NCBI GenBank assembly: GCA_963734015.1
Contig: CAVTFG010000019.1
Coordinates: forward strand, 62,001 to 126,000
Source: JALZKA01 sp963734015
Lineage (GTDB): Bacteria > Actinomycetota > Thermoleophilia > Solirubrobacterales > 70-9
Length of the DNA: 64,000 nucleotides
Direction: 5' to 3'
The notes under the pieces were generated by a model that did no database searches, had not been told where the DNA came from, and worked only from the letters and a program-made list of their open reading frames with translations. Positions 8,169-16,183 of the stretch are shown piece after piece (position 1 is the stretch's first letter; each line of letters starts with the position of its first letter). The position numbers were made by a program, and so were the translations under genes.

Positions 8169-9068
8169 CTACGAGCGCAGGTCGTCCGCGCAGCATGTGC
8201 GTGAGCGTGTCGTCCTCGCGCCGTGGCCTGCGGCGCAGCTCCTCGCGCAGGCGCTCGAGGATCTCGTCGTCCCATCGATGGGTGCGGAGGAGGTAGTAGC
8301 GCAAACCGACGACGCGGATGTAGGCCTCGGCGTCGGTCAGGTTCCCCGACCACATCCGCCTCCCGAAGCATCCTCGACGATCGGCTCGAAATCGTCCTCG
8401 AACCAGAAGCGCGCCACCTCCTCGCGGGCCTTGAACTCGCCCGTCGCCTGGATCAAGCGGAATCCCCACGCCTCGACGCCCTCGGCCAACTCGGCGTACC
8501 AGGTGCCGCGCGACAGGACGATGCGCGAGCGGTGCTCCGGTGGCAGCGGCACCCGCTCGAAGAACAGCCGCTGGTGGCTCTTCATCGCAAGGTCGCGGAT
8601 CCGGACGCCCGCGTCTGCTCCGACCGCGGTCTCGATCTCGGTGACGTTCGCCTCGATCACGTCTAGGCCGAGCTGCCGCGCGACCGAGACGCGATGGTGG
8701 CCGTCGCGCACGAAATGCATGTCACCGATCTGGTAGACGTCGATCGGTGGCATCGACTCTCCCCGCCTGATCGCCTCGGCGATCCGCTGCCAGCGGCGCT
8801 TCACCCGCCGCGAGGTCGGCCGGAAGCTGCGATCGAACTCGCGCGTGCGATCGACCGTCCCGACGATCGAGTCGAGGGGGATGGTCCGGAGGCCGATCCG
8901 CCGCTCGCTGCGGCGTCCGAGAGCGTCGATCACCTCGTCGAACGGAAGGATGAGATGGACGTCCCCAGGCTCGCCGCGCAGGCGACGTGCAAGCCGCGAT
9001 GCGACCTGCCGGCGCCGGGCGCGCCCGAAATCGGTCTGCGCGTCGGAGGACGGGAAGCCGGTGTCCAT
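8169..9068 (-). CDS. ParB/sulfiredoxin-fold domain protein, apparent frameshifts near the 3' end
   Basis: The first 220 residues read cleanly from the ATG at 9068. They include LILPFDEVIDAL, an arginine-rich segment, and FVRDGHHRVSVARQLGLDVIEA, which is the ParB-like nucleotide-binding GxxRHxA-type motif. The likely end is spread over other frames (MLREADVVGEP, then AEAYIRVVGLRYYLLRTHRW and REELRRRPRREDD). One extra base near 8370-8374, one near 8334-8342 and one near 8186-8192 would restore a single frame ending at 8169. It is not near an origin or parA, so it is probably not the chromosome-partition ParB; the role is unknown. It is convergent with the ABC ATPase gene, 3 bp apart. Confidence 0.65.
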
Positions 9069-9118
9069 CGGTTTCAGATTAGAACTCCTCTCCTGATCCC
9101 GAGATCACGCATACCCCG

Positions 9119-10082
9119 ATGAGCGCAACTCGAAGAGTGGTCTGTCTTGGCGAGGCGCTCGTGGACTTCGTCTGCGAGCGACCGGTCGCCTCGCTCGGCG
9201 AGGCGGACTTCTTCGTCCCGCGCCCGGGCGGGTCGCTTCCGAACATCGCCGTCGCCGCCTCACGGTTCGGCGCGCCGCGTGGAGATGCTGGGCGGCGCGG
9301 GCGAAGACGAGTGGGGACACTGGCTCCGCGAACGGATCGCGGATGAGGGCGTCGGGGTCGAGCGATTCGTGCTCATGCCAGGCGCGGGGACCTCGCACGC
9401 GTTCGTCTCGGTCGACGCCGACCGCGAACCGAGCTTCGCCTTCTACGGAGACGACGACCGGCCGGCGGCCCACGCCGGCGACGACCTCGACCCCGCCCTG
9501 TCGGGCGACCCCGGAGTCCTGGTGGTGGGGAGCGACACGCTCCTCGGGGAGGCTGAGCGGACGGTGACGATGGACGCGGCGCGGCTGGCGCGGGAGCGGG
9601 GTTGGCAGGTGCTCTGCGACCCGAACGTCAGGCCGCGGCGGTGGGCCGACCACGACGAGATGCTGCGCGTGATCCGCGAGCTGGTCGCGACCGCGACCGT
9701 GGTGAAGTGCAACGAGGGGGAGGCGGTGCGCCTCGGAGGGAAGGAGCGGATCGAGGACGCCGCGGCCGACATGTGCTCGGACGGGCCCGACGCGGTCGTG
9801 GTCACCCTGGGCGAGCGCGGGGCGCTGGCGGTCTCCGCCGGCCGGGTTGAGTCGGTGACGGGGGTCGAGGCCGAAGTGGTGGACGCCACCGGGGCGGGCG
9901 ACTCCGTCGCCGGAGTGCTTGCCGCGGGGCTGGCCGCCGGGATTCCGCCGGACGGCCTGACTCCCGTCGTGGAGGTCGCGATGGCGGCGGCGGCACGCGT
10001 CGTCGGGACCTGGGGCGCCACCGCGGGCCTGCCACCGGCCGACGAAGCGCAGACCCGGCTGGCCGCCGCAATCCCGAACTGA
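9119..10082 (+). CDS. PfkB-family carbohydrate kinase (fructokinase-like), one apparent frameshift
   Basis: A sugar kinase of the ribokinase/PfkB family, expected to phosphorylate the sugar delivered by the neighbouring ABC importer. The N-terminal VCLGEALVDFVCE and PGGSLPNIAVAASRFGA (PfkB signature 1) read from the ATG at 9119. The remainder, starting VEMLGGAGEDEWGHWL, is one frame over, which one extra base at about 9271-9279 explains. The C-terminal signature 2 with the catalytic Asp, VDATGAGDSVAGVLAAG, is intact. Joined, the protein would be about 320 residues, normal for fructokinases. The substrate is not certain. Confidence 0.85.
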
Positions 10083-10130
10083 TGCAGGCTGCAACCGGGA
10101 GGTGGTCGCGAGCTGCAGCGATTCGCGGCG

Positions 10131-11274
10131 TCAGTGCTGATGGGCGGGGTCGGCCAGGGGGGCCAGGTCGGCCTCGGGTGTGGAGGCGCGCCAGCCATGC
10201 CGCGAGTGCCGTCGTCACCGGGACGGCCGCGATCAGGCCGATCGAGCCGACGAGCATGGCCACGACCTCGCGCGCCACGACCTCGAGGTTGACGGCGTTC
10301 ACGAGTGAGACGTCACTCGAGCCGAAGACGATGAGCACCGGCAGCGCCGCGCCGACGTACGCGAGCACGAGCGTGTTGACGGTCGCCGAGACGTGGTCGC
10401 GGCCCACGTCGAGGGCCCGCCGGAACAGGGTTCCGAAGCTGGAATCCGGATCCGAGGCACGGAGAGCGAACACGGTCGAAGCCTGGCTCACCGTGACGTC
10501 GTCCAGGACGCCGAGGGCGCCGATCACCACGCCGGCGAGCAGGAGCCCTTGGAAGGAGATCTCGATCCCGGCGGACTGCAGGGCGAGGGCCTCGTCGAAC
10601 GAGTAGCCCGTGAGGGTCGTCAGCTTGGTGAAGGCAAGCGCAAGGCCCGCGGTCAGGAGCAGCGCGACGCACGTGCCCAGCATCGCCGCCAGGCTCTTGC
10701 CGCCGAGCCCGTGGGCCAGCGGGATCGTGACCAGCATCACCGCGAGGGCTCCGGCGACCGCGACGGCGAATGGCTCCTCGCCGCTCAGGATCGCTGGAAC
10801 GACGAACCCGAGGACGATCAGGAGGCTCAGTCCAAGGCCAACCAGTGACAGCGCGCCACGCAGGCGGCCGAACAGCACGACCAGCGCCGCGAACGCAAGA
10901 GCCAGCCAGATCAGAGGCCCCCGTCGCTCGAAGTCGACGAAGAGATACGTCCCCTGGTTGTCAACGACGCGGATGCGGTCGCCGACGTCGAGCTCGGGAT
11001 CGGCGACGAACTCGCCCAGCCTGATCGTCGCGTTCGTGCCCTCGTCGGGACCGGATTCGAGCCCGATCGCGGCGTCGGTGCAGGAACCCGACGGGCCCGC
11101 GCAAGCCGTTTCGGTCACCGATTCGACCTCGGCGAGCTCGCTGTCGTTGCCCAGGCCGCTGGGCAGCGCCGGCCGGTCGTCCCCCGGCCAGAGCACCACG
11201 ATCGCGATGCCGGTCACCGCGGCGACGGCGATCAGCGCGACCCTGACCAGGCGTGTAGGCCCCTCCCCGAGCAT
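10131..11274 (-). CDS. YibE/F family integral membrane protein, one apparent frameshift at the C terminus
   Basis: About 380 residues. An N-terminal helix is followed by an extracytoplasmic region of about 100 residues containing RIRVVDNQGTYLFVDFERR, then about seven helices with GALGVLDDVTVSQASTVFAL, the family hallmark. YibE/F proteins are thought to transport an unknown solute. The reading frame runs past the natural end into antisense of the sugar kinase. One extra base near 10175-10192 would instead end the protein at the TGA at 10131. Its ATG overlaps the stop of the Fur/Zur gene, so it may belong to the zinc operon. Confidence 0.8.
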
Positions 11275-11744
11275 CAGCGGCAGTCGTCGCAGGCCCCGTG
11301 GAGGACGATCTCATGGTCCCGGACTTCGAAGCCGGCTCCGCCGGTGACCTTCGTGACCGCGCGCTCCAACCCGGCGTCCTCGAACGGCAGGACCTTCCCG
11401 CACTCGTCGCAGACCATGTGGTGGTGATGCTCGCCGCCGGGATCCGTGCGCTCGTACCTGGCGGTCTCCGACCCCAGGTCGAGCTTGTGCACCAGGCCGA
11501 GGTCGGTCAGCTGCTCGAGCGTGCGGTAGACGCTCGCGCGTCCCACTCGCCGATCGCGCGTGCGAAGCCGCTCATCGATGTCGAAGGCGGTGAGCGCGCA
11601 CGCCTCGGCGCCCAGGACCTCGATCACGGCGCGCCGCGCGCCGCCGCGCCGGAAGCCGGCGGACTCGAGCCGCGCGAGCGCGTGCTCGGCCCAATCCGGG
11701 CCGGTGAGGGCATCCTGGGCGTGGGTGTGGGGTTTGGAGGTCAA
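11274..11744 (-). CDS. zur: Fur-family metalloregulator, probably Zur
   Basis: A 156-residue Fur-type repressor: winged-helix N terminus with RRAVIEVLGAEACALTAFDI and RASVYRTLEQLTDLGLVHKLD (recognition region), then the metal-sensing half with HHHHMVCDECGK and a C-terminal CDDC. These two CxxC pairs form the structural zinc site. Location inside an operon of zinc-type ABC transporter genes (overlapping znuB by 4 bp) argues for zinc sensing and autoregulation through the palindrome at 15107-15121. A Fur (iron) or Nur assignment cannot be excluded from sequence alone. Confidence 0.82.
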   Translation of the reverse strand: MTSKPHTHAQDALTGPDWAEHALARLESAGFRRGGARRAVIEVLGAEACALTAFDIDERLRTRDRRVGRASVYRTLEQLTDLGLVHKLDLGSETARYERTDPGGEHHHHMVCDECGKVLPFEDAGLERAVTKVTGGAGFEVRDHEIVLHGACDDCR

Positions 11745-12616
11745 CTCGGGGCGATGGTAGGCACGGGACTCGGACGTTGCTCGGGTTTCGCAAGCAGCGG
11801 GGATGCGGCCAGGGCGGCGACGCAGATCAGCACGGTGGCGCCCGCGATCGACGCGCCCGCCGCCAGCTCGAAATGGAACGACGCGTAGAGGCCGATCACC
11901 CCGCTGGCGATCGCGAGGGCGGTGGCGAGCGCCATCATGGGCGCCATCCGGTGGGTGAGCATGCGCGCGACGGCTGCGGGGCCGACCAGCGACGCGACGG
12001 CCAGCAGGTTGCCCAGGCCCTGCACCGCCACCAGCACCGCCGCCGCGAGCAGGACGAGGAGCGCGGCCTCAACCGCGCTCGCTCGAACGCCGATCGCCCG
12101 CGCGCCGTGCGCGTCGAAACCCACCGCGAGGAGCCGGGGGTGGAGGAGCACGAGGCCCGCGATCGTCACCGCGACCAGCCCCGCGGCGATCGCCAGGTCC
12201 TCGCCCGAGACCGCGAGCACGTCGCCGAACAGGATGCCCTGGAGGTTCGGGGGAGTCTCCGGAGACAGCGCGAGCAATGCCCCGACTCCGAACAGAGTGG
12301 TGACGGCGACCGCGATGGCGGTCTCCCGGCCGATGCCCGGCGCCCGGGTGGCGAGCGCGATCGCGGCGACTCCCGCAAGCAGCCCGGCCGCGCCGCCGAG
12401 GATCAGCGGGAGGCCGGCGAGCGAGGCCAGGACCAGCCCGGGCAGCATGCAGTGGGCGACCGACTCGGCGGCGTAGGGCAGGCCGTAGTGCACGATCCAG
12501 CACCCGAGCGCGCCGCCAACGATCCCGATCAGAGCGACCTCGATCGCTGCGCGCCGCACGAGCGGGTCGGAGAGCGGATCCGCGAGGAACGAGCCGATGC
12601 TGGCGAGGTCAGGCAT
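11741..12616 (-). CDS. znuB: metal ABC transporter permease (ZnuB type)
   Basis: A 291-residue permease of the zinc/manganese ABC-3 family with eight or nine hydrophobic segments. It has the family pattern VGGALGCWIVHYGLPYAAESVAHCMLPG near the N terminus and VQGLGNLLAVASLVGPAAVARMLT near residue 205. It overlaps znuC by 8 bp upstream and zur by 4 bp downstream. It is the second permease of the system, the first being the N-terminal half of the fused gene upstream, so the transporter may use a heterodimeric membrane domain. Confidence 0.9.
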   Translation of the reverse strand: MPDLASIGSFLADPLSDPLVRRAAIEVALIGIVGGALGCWIVHYGLPYAAESVAHCMLPGLVLASLAGLPLILGGAAGLLAGVAAIALATRAPGIGRETAIAVAVTTLFGVGALLALSPETPPNLQGILFGDVLAVSGEDLAIAAGLVAVTIAGLVLLHPRLLAVGFDAHGARAIGVRASAVEAALLVLLAAAVLVAVQGLGNLLAVASLVGPAAVARMLTHRMAPMMALATALAIASGVIGLYASFHFELAAGASIAGATVLICVAALAASPLLAKPEQRPSPVPTIAPS

Positions 12617-13391
12617 CGTGCGTGTGATCGTGGTCGTGGTGGTGGGGAGGGAGCACGCCGAGCCCGCCGCCGTCGCCCGGGATCTCGACGATCGCGCCGC
12701 CGTAGGTCGCTTCGAGTACCTCCCGCGTGAGCGTCTCGGACGGGTGCCCGAACGCCACCTGGCGGCGATTGAGGCAGAGGACGAGATCCCAGGCCCGCGC
12801 CTGGTCGAGGTCGTGCGTGGCGATCAGAATCGTGCGGCCAACGATGGCCAGCTCGTCGATCAGCGCCAGCAGGCGGTCGGATGCACGCGAGTCGAGGCCG
12901 GAGAAGGGCTCGTCCAGCAGCAGCAGCCCGGCCTCTTGCACGAGCGCCCTGGCGATCAGGACGCGCTGGCGCTGGCCGCCGGAGAGCGTGCCGAACGTCG
13001 CGCCGGCCAGCTCGGCCATCCCGACCTCGCCGAGCGCCTCGCGAGCTCGGCGCCGCTCGGCTCGGCCCGGAGGCCGCCACCACGGGAGCGTGGCGAGCGA
13101 TCCCATGAGCGCGACGTCGAGGGCCGAGACCGGGAAGTCAAGGCGGGACCGCTCCGTCTGGGGCACCCAGCCGCAGCGACCCTGGACCATCACCTCTCCG
13201 CCCGCGGGCGCGAGCTCGCCGGCGAGGACGCGGAACAGGCTGGTCTTGCCGCCGCCGTTGGGTCCCAGGATGGCCACGCGCTCGCCCGCGCGGGCAGCGA
13301 AGGTGACGTCCTCCAATGCGGGCGGCCCGCCGTAGCCCGCCACCAGGCCTGTGCTCTCGACCAATGTCTCCGGGCCGCTCACGCGTCGCAC
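12609..13391 (-). CDS. znuC: metal ABC transporter ATP-binding protein (ZnuC type)
   Basis: A 260-residue ATPase with Walker A GPNGGGKTS (about residue 39), signature LSGGQRQRVLIARAL, Walker B LLLLDEPFSGLD and a switch histidine in IATHDLDQA. The last residues (HHHDHDHTHDA) form a His/Asp tail typical of zinc-handling proteins and probably bind zinc. The start at 13391 lies inside the end of the fused permease/binding-protein gene (13 bp overlap), and the 3' end overlaps znuB, so translation is tightly coupled. Confidence 0.93.
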   Translation of the reverse strand: MRRVSGPETLVESTGLVAGYGGPPALEDVTFAARAGERVAILGPNGGGKTSLFRVLAGELAPAGGEVMVQGRCGWVPQTERSRLDFPVSALDVALMGSLATLPWWRPPGRAERRRAREALGEVGMAELAGATFGTLSGGQRQRVLIARALVQEAGLLLLDEPFSGLDSRASDRLLALIDELAIVGRTILIATHDLDQARAWDLVLCLNRRQVAFGHPSETLTREVLEATYGGAIVEIPGDGGGLGVLPPHHHDHDHTHDA

Positions 13392-15103
13392 CCCCGCTCG
13401 TCGCCGGTGAAGCCCCGGACGAGCGAGTCCGCATTGGCCCGGATCGCGTCCAGGTAGGTCGCGCCCGCGGATCCCTCGGGGCCGAGTGAGTCGCCGTACA
13501 GCTCGTGATCCGCGCTGGCACCGGTCTCGTCGGCGATCGTCTCGGCGAGGTCGGTGGTGACGGAAGCCTCGGGGAACACCGCGCGTACCCCCTCCGACTC
13601 GATCAGGTCGCGCAACTCGGCCAGCTCGCCCGCGGATGCCTGTGCCTCGGTCGTCGTCGCCGGGATCACAGCGCCGACGACCTCGATGTCGTAGCGGTCG
13701 GCGAGGTAGGCGAAGGCGTCGTGGTCGGTGACGAGCTTCCGCTCGTCCGCCGGGACCGCATCGAGGCAGCGGGCGACGCCCCGGTCGAGGCGCTGGATCT
13801 CCCGGACATAGGCCTCGGCGCGGGCCTCGATCGAGGCTCTCGCCTCCGGCTCGAGGTCAGCCAGGGCGCCGGCGATCTGACCCGCGGCCGCTGCCGCGTT
13901 CAGAGGGTCATGCCACCAGTGAGGATCGTCGGGGAGCTCGTGCGGAACCACCTCGCCGAGCACCAGGACCTCGGCCCCGGAGCCGGAATCGCCGACCGCG
14001 TCGTTGATCCACGCGTCGACGTCTCCACCACTCGAGATGACCAGCTCGGCGCTCGCGAGGGCCTCCACGTCGTCCGGGCGGGGCTCGTAGTCGTGCGGGT
14101 CGGTGTCCGCGGACATCAGCGTCGTCACCTCGATGTCCTCGCCGGCGACGTTACGGGCGAGGTCGCCGACGACCGGCGTGGTGGCGACGACGGAGACCCC
14201 CTCATCACCCGAATCGGATCCACATCCGGAGATCAGGAAGAGGGCGGCCCCGGCGGCGGCCCAGCGTGCGAGCGGCCTGCCTGCTCCTCCGGCGCCCCGG
14301 CGGACGGTCGCGACCACGGCCGAGAGCGCGAAGGCGATGCCCGCGAGGAGAGCGATCGCGGCTCCCGGCGGGGCGTTCAGCTCGACCGAGAGGAGGACCC
14401 CCGCCATGCCCTCGGCGGCGCAGAGGGCGATGGTCGCCACCTGCCAGGTCCTTATGCGGGACGTCCAAAGCCTGGTCGTCGCGGCGGGGATCACGAACAA
14501 CGCGGTGACGAGCAGCGCTCCGACCGCCGTCACCGCCGCGGCAGTCGCGAGTGCGACCAGTCCCAGGAGGACCGGCTCGAGCCGGGATCCGGGCGTCCCC
14601 TCGCCCTCGGCATCGAACCCGTGTGCGAGCCAGTGGTGACCGAGCACGATCGTCGCCGCCAACGCGAGCGCGGAGACGACCCCGGCAAGCGCCAGCTCGC
14701 CGCCGTCGATCAGGAAGAGGCTGCCGAACAGGAGAGTCTCGATCGAGGCCGAGGATTCGAAGACGTCGCTGGCGAGGATCACCCCCAGCGCCAGCATCCC
14801 CACGAGGACGAGCGCGACCTCGGACCCGCGGTCGTCGGAACGCCGTCGGGCCAGGACCGAGACCAGGATTGCAAAGACGGCTGCCGCGCCCAGCGCACCG
14901 AGGGCGGCGGCGAAGCCGAGGCCGTCGGCGAGCACTAGGCCGGGGAACGCGGCCGTCCCCACGGCGTGCGAGTGGAAGGCGAGGCCCCGCAGGACGACCC
15001 AGGTGCCAATCAGCCCCGCGCCTACGGAGAGCAGCGCCACCTCGGCCAGCCCGCGCTGGACGAATGGGAGGTCGAGCGACTCGAGCACGCCGGCAGCATA
15101 CAA
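13379..15103 (-). CDS. fused zinc ABC permease and solute-binding protein (ZnuB-ZnuA)
   Basis: A 574-residue fusion. Residues 1 to about 275 are an ABC-3 permease (QRGLAEVALLSVGAGLIGTW, then GALLVTALFVIPAATTRLW). Residues from about 295 on are a complete ZnuA-like cluster A-I binding protein with expected metal ligands in DPHDYEP, DPHWWHDP, TDHDAFAYL and the FPEASVTTDLAETIADETG segment. Between them lies RPLARWAAAGAALFLISGC: a charged n-region, a hydrophobic stretch and a lipobox ending at Cys294. The binding protein may therefore be cut off and lipidated, or stay tethered by this extra helix. The frame is continuous with no stop at the junction. An in-frame GGAGGAG (complement of 14284-14290) just before the lipobox segment may be a relic of a separate gene. 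The start is TTG at 15103 or, perhaps better, GTG at 15088. Confidence 0.85.
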   Translation of the reverse strand: MYAAGVLESLDLPFVQRGLAEVALLSVGAGLIGTWVVLRGLAFHSHAVGTAAFPGLVLADGLGFAAALGALGAAAVFAILVSVLARRRSDDRGSEVALVLVGMLALGVILASDVFESSASIETLLFGSLFLIDGGELALAGVVSALALAATIVLGHHWLAHGFDAEGEGTPGSRLEPVLLGLVALATAAAVTAVGALLVTALFVIPAATTRLWTSRIRTWQVATIALCAAEGMAGVLLSVELNAPPGAAIALLAGIAFALSAVVATVRRGAGGAGRPLARWAAAGAALFLISGCGSDSGDEGVSVVATTPVVGDLARNVAGEDIEVTTLMSADTDPHDYEPRPDDVEALASAELVISSGGDVDAWINDAVGDSGSGAEVLVLGEVVPHELPDDPHWWHDPLNAAAAAGQIAGALADLEPEARASIEARAEAYVREIQRLDRGVARCLDAVPADERKLVTDHDAFAYLADRYDIEVVGAVIPATTTEAQASAGELAELRDLIESEGVRAVFPEASVTTDLAETIADETGASADHELYGDSLGPEGSAGATYLDAIRANADSLVRGFTGDERGCDA

Positions 15104-15106
15104 CAG

Positions 15107-15121
15107 GAACGAGACTCGTTC
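15107..15121. promoter_or_regulatory. candidate Zur operator upstream of the zinc operon
   Basis: A perfect 7-1-7 palindrome GAACGAG-A-CTCGTTC lies 4 to 19 bp upstream of the first gene of the zinc operon. It continues as TGAGAACGAG on the coding strand, similar in shape to Fur/Zur boxes. Its position would block RNA polymerase or ribosome access when zinc is plentiful. Assignment rests on position and symmetry. Confidence 0.5.
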
Positions 15122-15132
15122 TCATTTAGGCT

Positions 15133-15940
15133 TTAAGGCGTGATCGTGTGCTGGCCCTCGAGCTCGCGTGCCCGCGTGAGGGTCTCCTCGTCGAAGTCGC
15201 CGTCGGTCAGCTCGTAGCGGTGCTCGAGCTCGGTGAGGATCGCGTCGGTCGCCCGGTCGAGCGTGATCCCGGGCACCTCGTCCTCGATGCTCCCGGCGGT
15301 CGCCGGGTCCCAGTCGAGGCCGAGCGCCTCATAGACCGGGATCAGGACATCGCGGACCGCGGCCGTATCCCGAACCACGAGGACGCCGCCGAGATGGGCG
15401 GCTCCGGCGATCAGCCGCTGTCCGACGCCCGGCGAGCTTGATTCGCCCGCCGGCGTTCACGCTGAACGCCCCGGGGCAATACTCGCCCGGGATCTCCCCG
15501 ACCCGCGCATCCACCCCGAGGCGCTTCAACGCCGCGACCAGCCACTCGCCGGTGCGTTCGAAGCGCTCGCGCGTGCCACGGGTCGGCCGGTCGTCCGGGG
15601 TGGCGTGCGCGAACGCCAGGGTCCCGTGGTGGAAGACCGCCGCCCGGCCACCCGCCAGGCGCAGCACCGGGGCGAACCCCGCCGCCCTCGCCGCCGCGAC
15701 GGCGCGGGGGAAGCCGGGGCTGTTTGCGTCCTGCTTCCCGAACGCCAGCACGGGCTCGGCCGCGCGCAGGCGAAACGTGGCGCCGAGCTCGCCGGCGGCG
15801 ACGCGCAGCAGCACGGTGTGCGAGATCGCGGTGTCCAGCGGAGGCTCACCCGACCGTGGCCGTCGAATCAGCGTCAACCCGGGTTTTTGGCTTGTTTGCA
15901 GGGATTCCACGGAATCTAAATTGTGAGCAAAGTCTTGCAT
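15133..15940 (-). CDS. lipoate-protein ligase A family protein, one apparent frameshift
   Basis: Attaches lipoate or octanoate to carrier domains of 2-oxoacid dehydrogenases. The N-terminal part has LIRRPRSGEPPLD, PVLAFGKQDANSPGF and LRLAGGRAAVFHHGTLAFA (the RRxxGGGxVxH-type substrate loop), then IPGEYCPGAFSVNAGGRIKLAG. The continuation, VGQRLIAGAAHLGGVLVVRD followed by the 81-residue C-terminal part, is one frame over; one extra base in the CCC at 15427-15432 explains it. The joined length is about 265 residues. The AT-richer stretch after the ATG at 15940 looks non-coding, so a TTG start just before TLIRRP (about 15868) is possible. Confidence 0.8.
15903..15916. promoter_or_regulatory. perfect 14-bp palindrome, candidate operator
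   Basis: GATTCC-AC-GGAATC is a perfect inverted repeat in the AT-richer region between the lipoate ligase body and the divergent Rpf-like gene. If the ligase starts at the internal TTG this lies in its promoter; if it starts at 15940 the site is inside the coding sequence. The binding protein is unknown. Confidence 0.35.
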
Positions 15941-15960
15941 GTGTGACCACCGTCACACAT
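15939..15960. promoter_or_regulatory. CRP/GlxR-like operator in a divergent promoter region
   Basis: A perfect 9-bp inverted repeat with a 4-nt loop contains TGTGA-N6-TCACA at 15942-15957, the exact consensus of CRP-family cAMP receptor sites. In actinobacteria such sites control rpf genes (CRP acts on rpfA in mycobacteria). It lies between the lipoate ligase and the Rpf-like gene and could serve either. No crp gene is in the window. Confidence 0.55.
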
Positions 15961-16001
15961 ATTTGCCTCCCTGCCTGCTCTCCTTGCGCGACACACGGGA
16001 A

Positions 16002-16054
16002 GCCCCTGGTGCGCGCCGCCGATCGGCGCGCATCGACGAGACATCACCAGGGGC
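16002..16054 (+). promoter_or_regulatory. long nested stem in the 5' leader of the Rpf-like gene
   Basis: An outer stem GCCCCTGGT/ACCAGGGGC (16002-16010 with 16046-16054) encloses an inner 8-bp perfect stem GCGCGCCG/CGGCGCGC (16011-16018 with 16024-16031, loop 16019-16023). Further GC hairpins follow up to about 16160. The 243-bp leader between 15941 and 16183 has no convincing ORF. The structure suggests RNA-level control or a transcription terminator in the leader of the transglycosylase gene. It does not match the c-di-AMP riboswitch core that precedes rpf genes in other actinobacteria. Confidence 0.45.
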
Positions 16055-16183
16055 GTCACGCAAGCCCGGCGTGAGGCAGGAGCGCGGCGGCCCAAGCCGC
16101 TCGCGGCAAGACCGGCCTCTTCACACGCACGCACGCCCCGCCAACCGGGGGCGCCGGGACAGCCGAATGGAGGTGAGCCTTCC

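Noticed and set aside
8169..9068. The ParB-like gene as a chromosome-partition locus or origin marker
   Set aside because: No parA, parS-like palindromes, dnaA or rpmH are nearby; the fold also occurs in unrelated regulators.
15990..16180. A c-di-AMP (ydaO-type) riboswitch upstream of the Rpf-like gene
   Set aside because: The location is right and GACAGCCGAA near 16155 recalls the conserved 3' core, but the GGGGAACC and GGGUGAA core elements are not recognisable. I describe only a structured leader.
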